A stretch of 64,000 nt of DNA from Tanytarsus gracilentus. Lineage: Eukaryota > Arthropoda > Insecta > Diptera > Chironomidae. The translations under genes were made by a program, and so were the position numbers. This document shows, in pieces, positions 25,724-64,000 of this stretch. The notes under the pieces are model-generated. The model had not been told where the DNA came from and did no database searches. It saw only the letters and a list, made by a program, of their open reading frames with translations. The stretch spans positions 4,526,001 to 4,590,000 of the forward strand of contig JAXRKN010000037.1 in NCBI GenBank assembly GCA_038502055.1, in the 5' to 3' direction. Each line of letters starts with the position of its first letter. The stretch's first letter is position 1.

Positions 25724-25731
25724 TGACGTCA
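25724..25731. promoter_or_regulatory. Perfect CRE palindrome TGACGTCA
   Basis: Exact CREB/ATF consensus in the same intron, about 2 kb upstream of a further perfect copy at 27768. Function is inferred only from the motif. Confidence 0.45.
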
Positions 25732-25998
25732 TTCAAAGGTTAATTTTTTATCCCAGCTGACTTTTTGTGCTTTAGTCTATGTCATAATCCTTGACTATCA
25801 CCCCATAAGCACACAATATAAATGTCAATGAGATTTTATTCATAAAATGTGACGTCCACATTGCTAAAATTAAACCAGAGTGGAGGTCAAAATCACTTGA
25901 AATAATTTGAGTTCTATTTTTTGTTATTTAAACGATAAAAAAGCTTTTACCCTTAACAAAGTACTCATTCGTAGACTTAATTGAATCTAAATATTATT

Positions 25999-26198
25999 TC
26001 CGAGAAGTATGCGAGAATTTTTTTCAGACAAGTCTGAAATTTGAAACTTTTACAGCTATTTGTGACAAGCTAAAGTTACTAATAGATTTTTTCATGTTTG
26101 CAATTTTATGAACCTAAAACTGAAATTCCTTTGAATTTCATCTTAGGTTTTTAAAAATGAGCCCATTTCGGCGTAAAATCTCTCGCATACTTCTCGGA
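25999..26198. mobile_element. 200-bp fold-back (MITE-like) element with 18-bp terminal inverted repeats
   Basis: TCCGAGAAGTATGCGAGA at 25999-26016 is the exact reverse complement of the last 18 bp, 26181-26198. Inside lie two more palindromes: TTTCAGAC-AA-GTCTGAAA at 26022-26039, and a larger hairpin at 26111-26149 with stems AACCTAA/TTAGGTT and TGAAATTC/GAATTTCA around a CTTT loop. There is no coding capacity. I cannot see a clear target-site duplication, so the superfamily is open. A short non-autonomous DNA transposon or a structured RNA source are the two readings. Confidence 0.65.
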
Positions 26199-27344
26199 CA
26201 ATAAATTTTTTTACACGTCAATACAAAATGGGAATAAAAATAAAACCCACACGTGGTTCGTACCCCTTTCTGTTTAAAGAATTTAACAATCGATTGGTGT
26301 GTGGAGTTGTTGACAGTCTCAAAAAATGTTATGTATTAGATTTCTGGCAATTAAGAGTAAAGAACCGAAATTTAAAAAGGAAATTTTGGGGGGGGGTAAT
26401 TAAAAAAAGCAAAAGGCAAAAAAAAAAAAAAAAAATAAAAAATTTCGATCCCATAATGCTCTTCAATTCTCTTTTTATTGAATTTTAATGTAAAAGCAAA
26501 TCAAAGCTTTACTCGAGCTTCCGAGAATGTCGAATGTAAACCTTATTTCTTATTTACTCATTCCATGGTACATCTTCTTTTTATATTTTGCCACCACATT
26601 ATAGACGCAAACTCCACCCTACATTCTCTTCTTACTTATCGTCACTTTTGCCAATACTTTTCCTTTCATCCGAGAAATCTGAAATTCGAAAGGGAGGAAG
26701 GAAGGCAAATCGAAAAGCTTCTTTTGGTTGAATTTAAATATTGCTCATTCTTAAATTCCTCCGCTCCTATTTTCCATATTTTTTTCTTACATTCTTTTTC
26801 GCTTGCAAATTTGATGATAAAGAAGACTTTATTTAAGAAGAGGAAGCTGAAATAGAATCTAAGAATGATGTAAATTTATTGATTGTGCTCAGGGCAGATT
26901 TTTGTTGTCATCCCACCATTATGATCAATTTTTTTCTTCTCATTAACGTATTAAAGATTACGCTATTTATGAATGAATGATATGTAGGAGGACATACGTG
27001 TTCTGCGGTTATTACTCCCAACAAATCATAATTTTTTCACTCTTTCGTGTGATGTGAATTCTGTAGGCAAGCCATGATGAAAAGCTTTTTTTCGTGGGAA
27101 CTTTGAAAGGAAATGGAGAGAAAATTGATGGAAATAAATCAGTTACCGCTTGTCCTTGATGGAAAATATAAACTGACACTGAATGATTTCTCGGAAAGGG
27201 ATGCTGGGTGAGAAAGAGAGAAAATTATGAGGATAATCAGGAGCAGAAAGCACCTGGCGTGTAAGCATTTACATACATATAACTCATTCTCTCATTTGCA
27301 TACATCAAAAAATGTTCATAATGTGCAGCAGCATGGAAATATAA

Positions 27345-27394
27345 AAGAGAAAGAGAGAGAGAGAGTAAGCGAGGAAATGAGAGAGTGAGAGAGT
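27345..27394. repeat. GA-rich microsatellite
   Basis: An imperfect (GA)n tract on the plus strand. Such tracts bind GAGA factor in flies and often mark promoters; here it lies about 400 bp before a perfect CRE and 630 bp before a TATA-like box. Confidence 0.7.
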
Positions 27395-27767
27395 AAATTT
27401 CCAGACTTTATGTTCTTCTTTGCCTTCTCGATTCTCTGGTAACCCATTTGTACGTGAAGTTTTACAAGAACCACAAGTAGATGGAGATTTTTGAATGAAT
27501 TTTATCGAAAAGTTAAGCTAGCCGCGCTTTATAGTGTTCATAGGTACATACATTCATAGAAATTTGTGCATTATGTGACTGTGCATGTGTTGAAAGTGAT
27601 GAATTTTTAGTTGGAAAATTTTTAAATTCATGTAAAAAAGAAAAAATTTTCATTCCTGCTTCAATCGAAATCCAAGGGAAAGGAACGAGATGGAAAAGAG
27701 ATTGAGGACACCAATACGAGTGTTCTGCATTATTCTCTCTCTCACTTATTCGCTCTCTCATCGTTTG

Positions 27768-27984
27768 TGACGTCACGAAATTGTTGCTTGTGTACAATTT
27801 GCCTGGAAGTAACATCATAAACCCTTGCGTGCTCCCCATATCTCATCTTCCAGACTCTCTTTTTTCCTCTTTATGTACAACTACATTCACAAATTATCAC
27901 ATTACTTTCCACTGATTCTCTCTCTCTCGTTCTCGCAAAAAAAAGTCTCGCGCGCGTGACTACGTCATAGATTATGTATAAAAA
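27768..27984 (+). promoter_or_regulatory. Candidate intronic promoter: CRE, CRE half-site and TATA box
   Basis: Perfect TGACGTCA at 27768-27775; a second CRE-like TACGTCA at 27961-27967; TATAAAAA at 27977-27984; and a TCAG initiator-like site at 28010-28013. CT/GA repeats flank it on both sides (about 27735 and 27916). This order resembles a cAMP-responsive TATA promoter. Downstream I see no coding first exon in phase with PDE7, only a possible non-coding exon ending at a GTAAGT (28386), so the target gene is uncertain. Confidence 0.35.
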
Positions 27985-29428
27985 TGTATCTACTGATAGA
28001 AGAGAGCGCTCAGCGCCTGGCATGGAAATAAAAACCAGTTCGTCTAGTAGTATGAAATTTTCTTGACTCGCAAAGACACACATTTCGCAGCGGTGGTGTG
28101 TTTTTTGAGTGCTTCTCACTTAAAATATTGTATAAAAAATAAAATAATAAATTTTTTGCTTCATTGTTGGTAAAATTAAATTAATTGTGCATCAAACAAT
28201 ATTAATGTAATTAGTGAACAATATTTTTTTGCTGCTCAAACTTATTGTGTAAATTATTGAAAGTGAAAATTAAAATAAAATTCTTATCAAATAAAAGAGA
28301 AAATATAAATTTCGTAAAGAATTTAAGGTGATGATAACAAAAAGATGAATAATTAGTGGAAAGAATTTCAATTTTGCTATCTCTCGTAAGTTCCAAGTGA
28401 AGTCGTTAAATGCCACCTGATAACATGCCAAGAACTTTGCCAAATGAAAATAAACTTCATCGCATTTTTTTTCTAAATTAAGAATGATATTTTTGTGTGC
28501 AAATACGGGCGACGAAAAAATAATAATAAATATATGCGGAATTCCAATAACGAGAATCGTTTATTTTTCTTTTATCGCTCTCAGTATTCGGCTCGAAGTT
28601 CGCGGTTGCTTTAAATATTTTTTGTACATTTTTCCATCTAAAAATATGAGATTTTTTAAAAATACATATCGCTGTGCTCTCTTTTGACCGCTATATCGCC
28701 CTCTTGGAGTGAGCCAGTTTAAGAGTCAGCCACAAAAAGTAATAATTCACAATCTTTTCCTCCTTCCCTCGCGAAATAAAAAAATCTTCTGCAAATCGTT
28801 TTAACGAAGCGCGATATCGAAATTTAATGTTTCGTAATTTTTTTTCTGGCACGGACAAACTGTCTCTCGATGTGTGTAAACATGTGATAAATTTAAAATT
28901 TCTTCATCATTGTTGAATAACATGAAATATTCATGTCGAGACTGATTGCAATTCAATTCTAGAATGACCCAATTCCATGATTTAAAGAAAAGTTCTTTGC
29001 ACTGTTTCATAACATCCCTCACTCGAGTGAGACATAGCCGTTTGTCTGCGACGACATAGAAGACGAGAAAATAAAACGTGGAAGAAAAGGGATGAAAGAA
29101 ATGAAAGGAAAAAATAATCAATATATCATGGCACACTATGCACACATCATTTTTTTTCTTCTGGCTCCAAACATATTTTCGCATGTACGAAGAGCGAACA
29201 GTTGATTTGTGTGGATATAAAAGCATTAGTGATAAGAGCACATGTGTAATGCCTCTAACTTTCTCTTTCAAATAAAAAACCTCGTGCCTCGTTTGACTGA
29301 GTGACATGACTGCATATATCTACTCAATTACACCAGTGTCACTCATTGAAAATTGTGTCGATTGTCGCGCACGTCTATAATAGATAGCATCGAATGAAAT
29401 TGATTGTGCAATTGATATTGCACATTTT

Positions 29429-29442
29429 GTGTGTGTGTGTGT
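29429..29442. repeat. (TG)n microsatellite
   Basis: A short run of TG dinucleotides in the PDE7 intron; no further structure seen around it. Confidence 0.7.
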
Positions 29443-32400
29443 TTATTTTTATAAAATTCGAAATTGCACATTTAATGACTCTCAAGTCGCGTTCTGTGAA
29501 TACGAAATCTATAAAAGCGATAAAAAAATATAAACGCGAATTGAAAAAGCGATTTCGAAGGTGAACGCCGTGTGACAGTGACACATTTTGATTTTTAAAA
29601 AAATTTCATGTACAGCGACAACTTTTCCATAGTTTCTTGCAATTTTTCAACCCGCTCTCAAGTTCGCATTCTGATTAAAATTCATGAGAGGTGTGTGAGC
29701 TTCTTTTTTGTATAGAGATTTGGAGAGGCGATAAATCGATAAATCGACAATGGGAGTGATGATGGTGGTAACAGAATACTAAATCACTATCGGCTGGTTT
29801 GTAATGAAAATTAAACTTTTCGTTACATTCGTCGAATTTAAATCTTCAATTATCGCAAAAAGTTCTTCCCTCAAATCAATTTTGTTGCTCCACATTTCTT
29901 TTGGCTCACGTTTTGTAACGCGAAAATGATTCGAGCGTGAAGAACAAAAGATAGAAGGGAGTTTCGGGCGTATTTGTGTGTATGTGTGTGGGTGGGAAGG
30001 GTGATTAAAGGTAAAAACTGTTGGTTTGGAAATGCTATGCAAGTCAAATAGGGAAAAAAGTTAGGGGCAGAGATAAGATAAGGTAGAGCGCAAAGCTAAT
30101 TGCTGTATAATGATTTCCCAAATAATTTATCGACAGATTAACGCTGTAACGTAAATACAAAATTTTATTAATTGGATAAATAGATGGAGATGTGGATGTG
30201 TCACGACAGAGCTTAATTCAAGCTTTAGATAAATGTCAAATGTGTGATAAATTTAACTAGAAAGCTTTTGACCCTTGAACTGTTTTTTATAAACTTTATA
30301 CTTTTTTAAAGTTGACCTTCTTAGTATTAACAACCTCTGTCTATAAATATTTTATTTTAATTTCTTCATCAACATTCAACATCATGTGATAAACAAAGCT
30401 TAGAATGACTCTCTTAATAAAAAGTCTTGCTTCTGTTCATTGACATCTTCTTGCACAACCATTTCTCTTTGCTTCTTTGTCTTTTCATCACAAAAAAAAT
30501 CTCTTATAAAACCGAAAAAGGGAAGAGAGTAAGTTCAAGTAACGTAATTGAGAGTTGAATGTTGATGATGATGAAGCTGTTGGGTGACAATGAGCGTTTT
30601 TACATTCTCGCGGTAGTTTTAAGATTACGAAATTGAAATGGATTATAAAAATGGCCTCAATTGATGATGATAAAATTGTCTCTACTTCTCTCTCTCTCCC
30701 TTTCGACTTACATATCTTATCATCAAACTGAAGCGATATGGATTTTTCGCTTTTTTTCTCTTCACTGACGGCAACGACAACGAGAGTGGCTTTCGAGATT
30801 TCTCGATTACTTTTCTCCTCTTCTTATTATTTCTATATCTTTTGTTTCTGCCTAACGGCACAAGCTGTCATTCCACGCTGTACTTTAGTTATCATTTTCT
30901 ATGGCTGGGTCGGATTTCGAAGTTAGGTTTAGCGATAAGTAAACTTGAAGATAATTGAGTGTTTAAACCTTTTTTGAATTTGTTACCTAATTTCAAGTTT
31001 GTCTGAAAATTTTTAGAAGCGATAAAAATATCTTTCGCAACATAATTTAGAATTTATAAAAATCAATAACAGAATCGTTTAAAATAACAACCCATTGACA
31101 TAAGCTAGATGAGATCGAAATAAAAGCCAGCCGTTGAAAATTTGTTATCGATTTCGCTTTTTTGTTCCCCATCCAATTTTTAACATCCTCGAGTCGAATA
31201 ACAAAATTGTTTTTGGAGGCTGAGAGGAAATAATTTTGTTAAAAAGTTCCGAAAATGCGATAAATAAGAAGAGAAAAATTACGACGATAATCATTAGAGG
31301 CAAAATAGAATATTCGGGTCAAATGAAAAATAATTTTTTCGCCTTTCTGAAGAGCGAGAGAAAATTCCAAAAGTTTACTGAACCTTGATCATTTTATGCG
31401 GCCGCGTTTACAAAATGAAAGAGAAAAATTCTAAACAAAATTTCCTTTTATTACGTAGCTTGTTATTCTTCCTTCAGACACCAATCAAAATATTAAACAT
31501 TCGTAAAAATTTATTTTTCTTGCAGAAAATATTGAGTGAATATCGATCGGCAATAAAAAGTAAATATTTATCAAATTGGAGTCGCATTCACCAATGACCG
31601 CTTATGGGTTTATCGAGTTATCGATTAAAAAATTGATTTTACTTGTCGTCGATTATTTACTTCAAATTGTCTTTTAAAAAACCCAATCAATTTTTTTTTC
31701 AAAACGATAAAGATCAGCTGATAAACGACCCTCTTACACACTTCAAAAAATTTTCATCTTCGTTCCCGATGAAAGGCAGAAAAGTGAGGCCCAAGAAAAA
31801 TAAACTTTTTCTCCATCGAGTATGTTTGCAGCCAGTAATGGCAGTTTGGCAGAAAAATGGAAGAGCAAAGAGAAAATATAAAATTATACTTTTAGATTTA
31901 TTGGCTTCAAATTGAGCCATAAAAGTTTTGTTTCGAGCAAAAAAAAGAGAGAAAGAAGTGCTAATAAAATTCGACATTTGAAATCGAGCATGAATGTGGG
32001 ATGAAAGAAGTATGGGCATGTTGGGAGGGTGGAATGTGATTGTCTAGCTATTCGACTGCGTTACTGGCGCCTCACATTTGTCAATCGTTTAAGAGAGAAC
32101 ATCTGGTAAGACTTGCGAATGAATGATGACGAAGAGGAAAGCGAAAGAGATGCGAGCGCGGGGAAATTCAATAATAAAAAAAATCTAAAAGTATTAAATA
32201 TTCTTAAGGCACTTTTAAATCACTTTCGCATAAGTGAATTTTTATGCTCTTACACTCTGGCACATACAGAAGAGGATGAATGGCAATAAGGCAGTCAAAT
32301 AAGCAGCATTTAGTCTCTATACATGCTCCGCTCACCAGCGATAGATAGAGAAAATGAGTGAGGGGAAAAATGTTACGTTAATTTTCCATTTTTACAGTCA

Positions 32401-33542
32401 TGTACACAACACCATTCTGAAGGTAAATTTAATAAAAATGCAATTTAGAAAAATACGGTGCGTTCTTATTACTGCGGCCATAGAGACAGATAATAACGTG
32501 TCGCGATGAGACGAGATGAAAATTGAGCGCTAAATTGTGATTTATTTTCGTTTTAAAATTTTTTATTTAATTTAACGTGAAAACAATAAACGTTTCTTCA
32601 TCTTCCGAAATGACCGATTTACAAGAGGGAAAAAATAACTTGAAACTTTATTAAAATTTTCATTTTATGGAGAACGAACAATATTTTTTTTTTTGCATGA
32701 TAAAGTTAGCTGTGGAATTTTTAAGTGAGAAGGCAAGTAATTAAATTTTCAAGCACATCATGAGCGAGATGTCAATGATGAGTTTCATAAAATTATCATT
32801 CATAATGCTCGACTTGTGTTCGTCCTAAATTCGTGTTTTAAACGCAATTAGAAAAAGTCAAACTTTTTTTATAATTAACGATAATTAATAAAGTACACAC
32901 CTAACGAAAAAAAAGAGAAGTTCTTGGAACGTGATGCGAGAATTTTGCTCATGCATAATTGATTACTAATCGTTGTGACTAAGTGCGTGTGTGTAACACA
33001 CAAAAATAGCACGTCTACGATGAGAAAATATAATGATATGATGATGTCTATTTAAAGACATGCTACGGCGATGATGAGAGAACGAATAAAGCATTGTATG
33101 CGATTGATGGTGGCATTTTTACATGAAATAAAGACTTTTTAATTTTAAATAACGCGAGAGTAGGCAGATAAAGTTTTTTTGAAGTTACTCTGAAAGCACT
33201 TTCCCACTTTCAATGAAACCTCAAAAAAACTCATTTAAAATTTTCTTCAGGTGAGAGAGAAAAGTTAGAAAATTATCAAATAAGCAGCACAAAATAAAAA
33301 CTTGTCAAGTAAACACGTACAAAAACAGGAGAGAAAAAAAAATTCAGATATGATTCGAGTGTAAATGAGAAAAAAGGTGAAGACAAAGTAGAAAAAAGTT
33401 GAACGAAAGCGGAAAAAGAACAAAAACTTTTGAATATTATTTCGAGAACGGAGAAAAAGAAAATAAAACCAAATTAAATTCCATAAGAAAAACGGTGGCA
33501 GCGTCGTCGAAGAAGGCCTCGACAGAGATAAGAGGTCTGACT

Positions 33543-61477
<27,935 letters not shown>

Positions 61478-61500
61478 GATTAAAATCTCTCTCATTTTTA

Positions 61501-61514
61501 TGTGTGTGTGTGTG
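61501..61514. repeat. (TG)n microsatellite
   Basis: Seven TG units in the presumed 3' UTR just after the 61477 stop codon. Confidence 0.75.
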
Positions 61515-61971
61515 TTTGTTTTTTGATCGGTATAGCAAAAATCAAGGAATTATATACCGGAGTGTTGAAGGATAAGCAAGCAGTGTGAGAAAATTCATCG
61601 TGTGCATTTCACGCAAGCTGATACAACAGCATATCACAAAATGCAAAAAATCCTTATGTCATTCATCTCCTTCTTTTTTCACATCGTTTAATAAAATGCG
61701 ATTCATCTTCTTCCATACAGTCGTCATATCCTTTTGTTTTGCATCAATGCATCAATCTCATTCGTGCATCACACATACGATAGAAAATAAAAATAAAAGA
61801 GGAAAAATGGAGATAGAATGCATAATGACATGCACTTAGCATGTCCATACGTAAATATAGGTTGAAAACTGTCATGATTAGATTTCGAGCTCTTTTGCTG
61901 CCGCTTTTATATGTGAAAGATCGACCCACTCTCTCCTCCGCCTCCTCCAATTGTGACCACTATCAATTGTG

Positions 61972-61977
61972 AATAAA
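61972..61977 (+). terminator. Possible poly(A) signal for PDE7 ending in the 61461-61477 exon
   Basis: AATAAA about 495 bp after the stop at 61477. Others lie at 61786-61791 and 61792-61797, so the exact one used cannot be told from sequence. Confidence 0.35.
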
Positions 61978-62895
61978 AGAATGAATTAGGATATGTTCGT
62001 GCACAATAGATTATAGAAATGACTGGCAAAGTACTGAAAAGTTCAATTAATTTATAGAGAATATGTGGCACAAAAACGAATACAAAATAAAGTCATAAAA
62101 AAGCATCAAGAAGGTAACATTTTTATTATTAAAATCTTTCCACCGATGATATGAGAATAAGAGTGAAAAAAAATAAATTCATATTTTGCTATTTTGAACT
62201 TGAAAAATTTAATACCATCAAGATCAGGTACTCAAGCACGATTAATAAATCCAATATATATATATTGAGTCTAAACTGGAGCACATTGGAGTTATTTATA
62301 AATTTTTATTGCTCCACACTCGATCCCATTCGTTCGTAATAAAAATGTCCCCTGCTCTATTGATGGAAATAAAAAAAAAGATTTAAAAAATTCAATCAAA
62401 CAAAAAGGTGAAACCAATTTAATGATAAGAAGTACTAACAGTGTGTTTATTGTCAGAAAAAAATGAAGAAATTAAATTTTAAGGTGAATTTAAGGAGACA
62501 AGACATGTTTTAACTCTATCTCTCTCTCTATCTCTCTAATCAGGGCAGGTCCCTGATCTATGTTAGTTATTTGACTATAGGATTATACACATAATAATAT
62601 TTGAGAGATATTCTCGTATTGAAAAAAAAACTAAATTAATGAATCAATGATTGTGCAAAAGAGAAATTAAAAAAAATCATTAACTAGAAACAAAACTTAT
62701 TGTAAACAGAAGACAGATTAAATGTTTGTTAAAAAGAAAACTGTAGCGATATCAAATGAAAATGTAAGACACAAAAACAAATACACAATGAAACTAATTT
62801 TACCCCAGTCATTTTTAATTTAATTTTCCCTTGCAATAAACTTTCTTTGAATTTAAAAAGAACAAAAAATTGAATTGTTTTATTTTATTTTTCAG

Positions 62896-63011
62896 TTGAA
62901 CGTCGTTTGAGTGATTATAAAGAGATTTTACAACGGTTTCATTTTTCAAAACTCATCTTTTTCTGGATTTGCACAGTTATCAGGAAAACCGACTTAACAG
63001 CAACAGAGTAA
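62896..63011 (+). CDS. PDE7: PDE7 possible alternative terminal exon
   Basis: A strong pyrimidine-rich acceptor (TTTTATTTTTCAG) at 62895 opens a frame that, in the phase-1 join from 59445, runs 37 codons to TAA at 63009-63011. It would skip the tiny 61461-61477 exon and lengthen the protein to 951 residues. The peptide starts VERRLSDYKEILQRF and contains a hydrophobic run, KLIFFWICTVI. Alternatively it is the only true last exon, or a chance open stretch. An AATAAA at 63390-63395 could end it. Confidence 0.45.
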
Positions 63012-64000
63012 TTGAAAAATTCAAGGTGACTGAACACGTTTGTCCTCTTTTTACTATCCTCTTTCATCTTTATCTTCTTCTCTTTAAAAAAAGGGTTTAT
63101 TTTCCTCTACGAGGAGCACAAAAAGCACCAGAATGATTGAAAAGAAAAAAATCCAAAGTAATGAAAGTAGAAAAAGGAAAATTTTTCAATTTTTTCCACC
63201 GTTCACGATTCATTAACTTAAACGACTCTCCTTCATTTTGTCGTCCTTGTTCTTTAAAAACCGAAAAATTATTGTCTCTAACTGGAGTGCGAGTGATTTT
63301 TTAAATTCTTAGTTCGAACTAGAGAATGTGATGTTACTTTTCTCCCCATCTTTTCACTCTTAAATCAAAAGGAAATGCTGCTGAGAAAAAATAAACATCA
63401 AATATGAAAATAATGAATTTATTACGAATATCTGAATAACACAAAGCAAAAGAGAGTTTTATCTACATGATTTATATCTTCTTCAATCGTTTTTCTATCA
63501 ACAGGCTTACTGTTGAATTTTATTAAATTCACGAAATTCTTGCAGCAAAAGAATTTCTTTATTAGAAATTTCGAAAAGGTTGTTATCAAGTGCGTCCAGA
63601 AAAAAATACCATGATTGAGTTAGACAACGCACGATTTAAGAAAATATTATGTTAACAGAACTCCATTTTTGATACAATTTTGGTGAAAAAGCTTTTTCTT
63701 AATGCGCAATTACATTCGGCAGTAATAACAAAAGAACATACATCCTAAATAACGCAGACATGCAACGAAACAAGAGATAAAAACAAGAAAGCTGGAAAAA
63801 ATTTACGATTCGATAAATGTTAAGAGAAATGAAAATTTCATGTTCATGGCAAGATAACTAAGGCAAAATTTTATGGGCGCATAATTCGCTCGAATTTTTT
63901 GGTACTTTTTTTCCTTTTCTGCATTATTATTATTATTATCGTCATCATCTCTCGCGATTTAAATACATAAATGCGGTAAATTTCCTTTTTTTGCGATTTG
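63012..64000. other. Right edge of the window: 3' UTR or intergenic DNA
   Basis: About 1 kb of A/T-rich sequence with an AATAAA at 63390-63395 and an (ATT)n run near 63926. I see no gene in it. Confidence 0.5.

Larger units (their letters stand above)
16249..33542. other. First giant intron region of PDE7 (between exons A and B)
   Basis: About 17.3 kb of A/T-rich intron or, for the proximal transcript, upstream DNA. I see no confident gene. It holds the 129-bp tandem repeat unit (20698-21658), the fold-back element (25999-26198), GA-rich tracts (27345-27394), perfect CRE sites (21769, 25724, 27768) and a TATA-bearing candidate promoter near 28 kb. The many small open frames lack homology, and most lack good splice or start context. 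Confidence 0.6.

Noticed and set aside
29779..30042. Minus-strand 87-codon frame in the PDE7 intron
   Set aside because: No homology, no partner exons and a low-complexity start; judged chance, like the other small intronic frames.
33399..33542. Longer PDE7 N-terminus starting at an upstream TTG
   Set aside because: TTG is not a likely animal start; the first in-frame ATG is at 33543, and the upstream part reads as untranslated, lysine-rich sequence.

Overview
The window is AT-rich eukaryotic DNA with GT-AG introns, many of them only 50-90 bp, and with insect-type gene models. It looks like a piece of an insect chromosome, most plausibly a fly of the midge/mosquito type with a compact genome. 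The species is inference only; nothing here names it.

The first 13 kb are gene-dense. In order: the 5' half of a BTBD9-like BTB/BACK gene (minus, running off the left edge); QTRT2, the accessory subunit of the queuine tRNA-ribosyltransferase (plus); UCHL5/UCH37, a proteasome- and INO80-linked deubiquitinase (minus); Jarid2, the PRC2-associated JmjC/ARID protein with a catalytically dead JmjC domain (plus); BLOC1S4/cappuccino (minus); and an SLC35C2-like nucleotide-sugar transporter (plus). They alternate strand, so neighbours share either a short head-to-head promoter region or close tail-to-tail 3' ends.

From about 16 kb to 61-63 kb there is one very long, mostly intronic gene for a PDE7-family cAMP phosphodiesterase. 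I can join six coding exons with matching splice phases. It has two alternative coding first exons 17 kb apart, both ending in phase 0, and two possible terminal exons. Ten RRxS motifs, the consensus of cAMP-dependent protein kinase, lie outside the catalytic domain; two of them sit only in the downstream first exon. Four perfect TGACGTCA cAMP-response elements lie in its introns. Together these suggest, without proving, a cAMP-PKA-PDE feedback circuit written into promoter choice and protein tail.

A complete eight-exon serine carboxypeptidase gene (SCPEP1-like) is nested on the opposite strand inside a PDE7 intron (49.8-51.6 kb). The introns also carry three repeat structures: a 0.96-kb unit bracketed by 11-bp inverted repeats and filled with in-frame 129-bp tandem repeats (20.7-21.7 kb); a 200-bp fold-back element with perfect 18-bp terminal inverted repeats (26.0-26.2 kb); and an insertion-like A/T-rich block flanked by an 8-bp direct repeat, with GATC-centred palindromes at one end (54.4-55.1 kb). 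I saw no tRNA, rRNA or CRISPR array. Most other intronic open frames look like chance.
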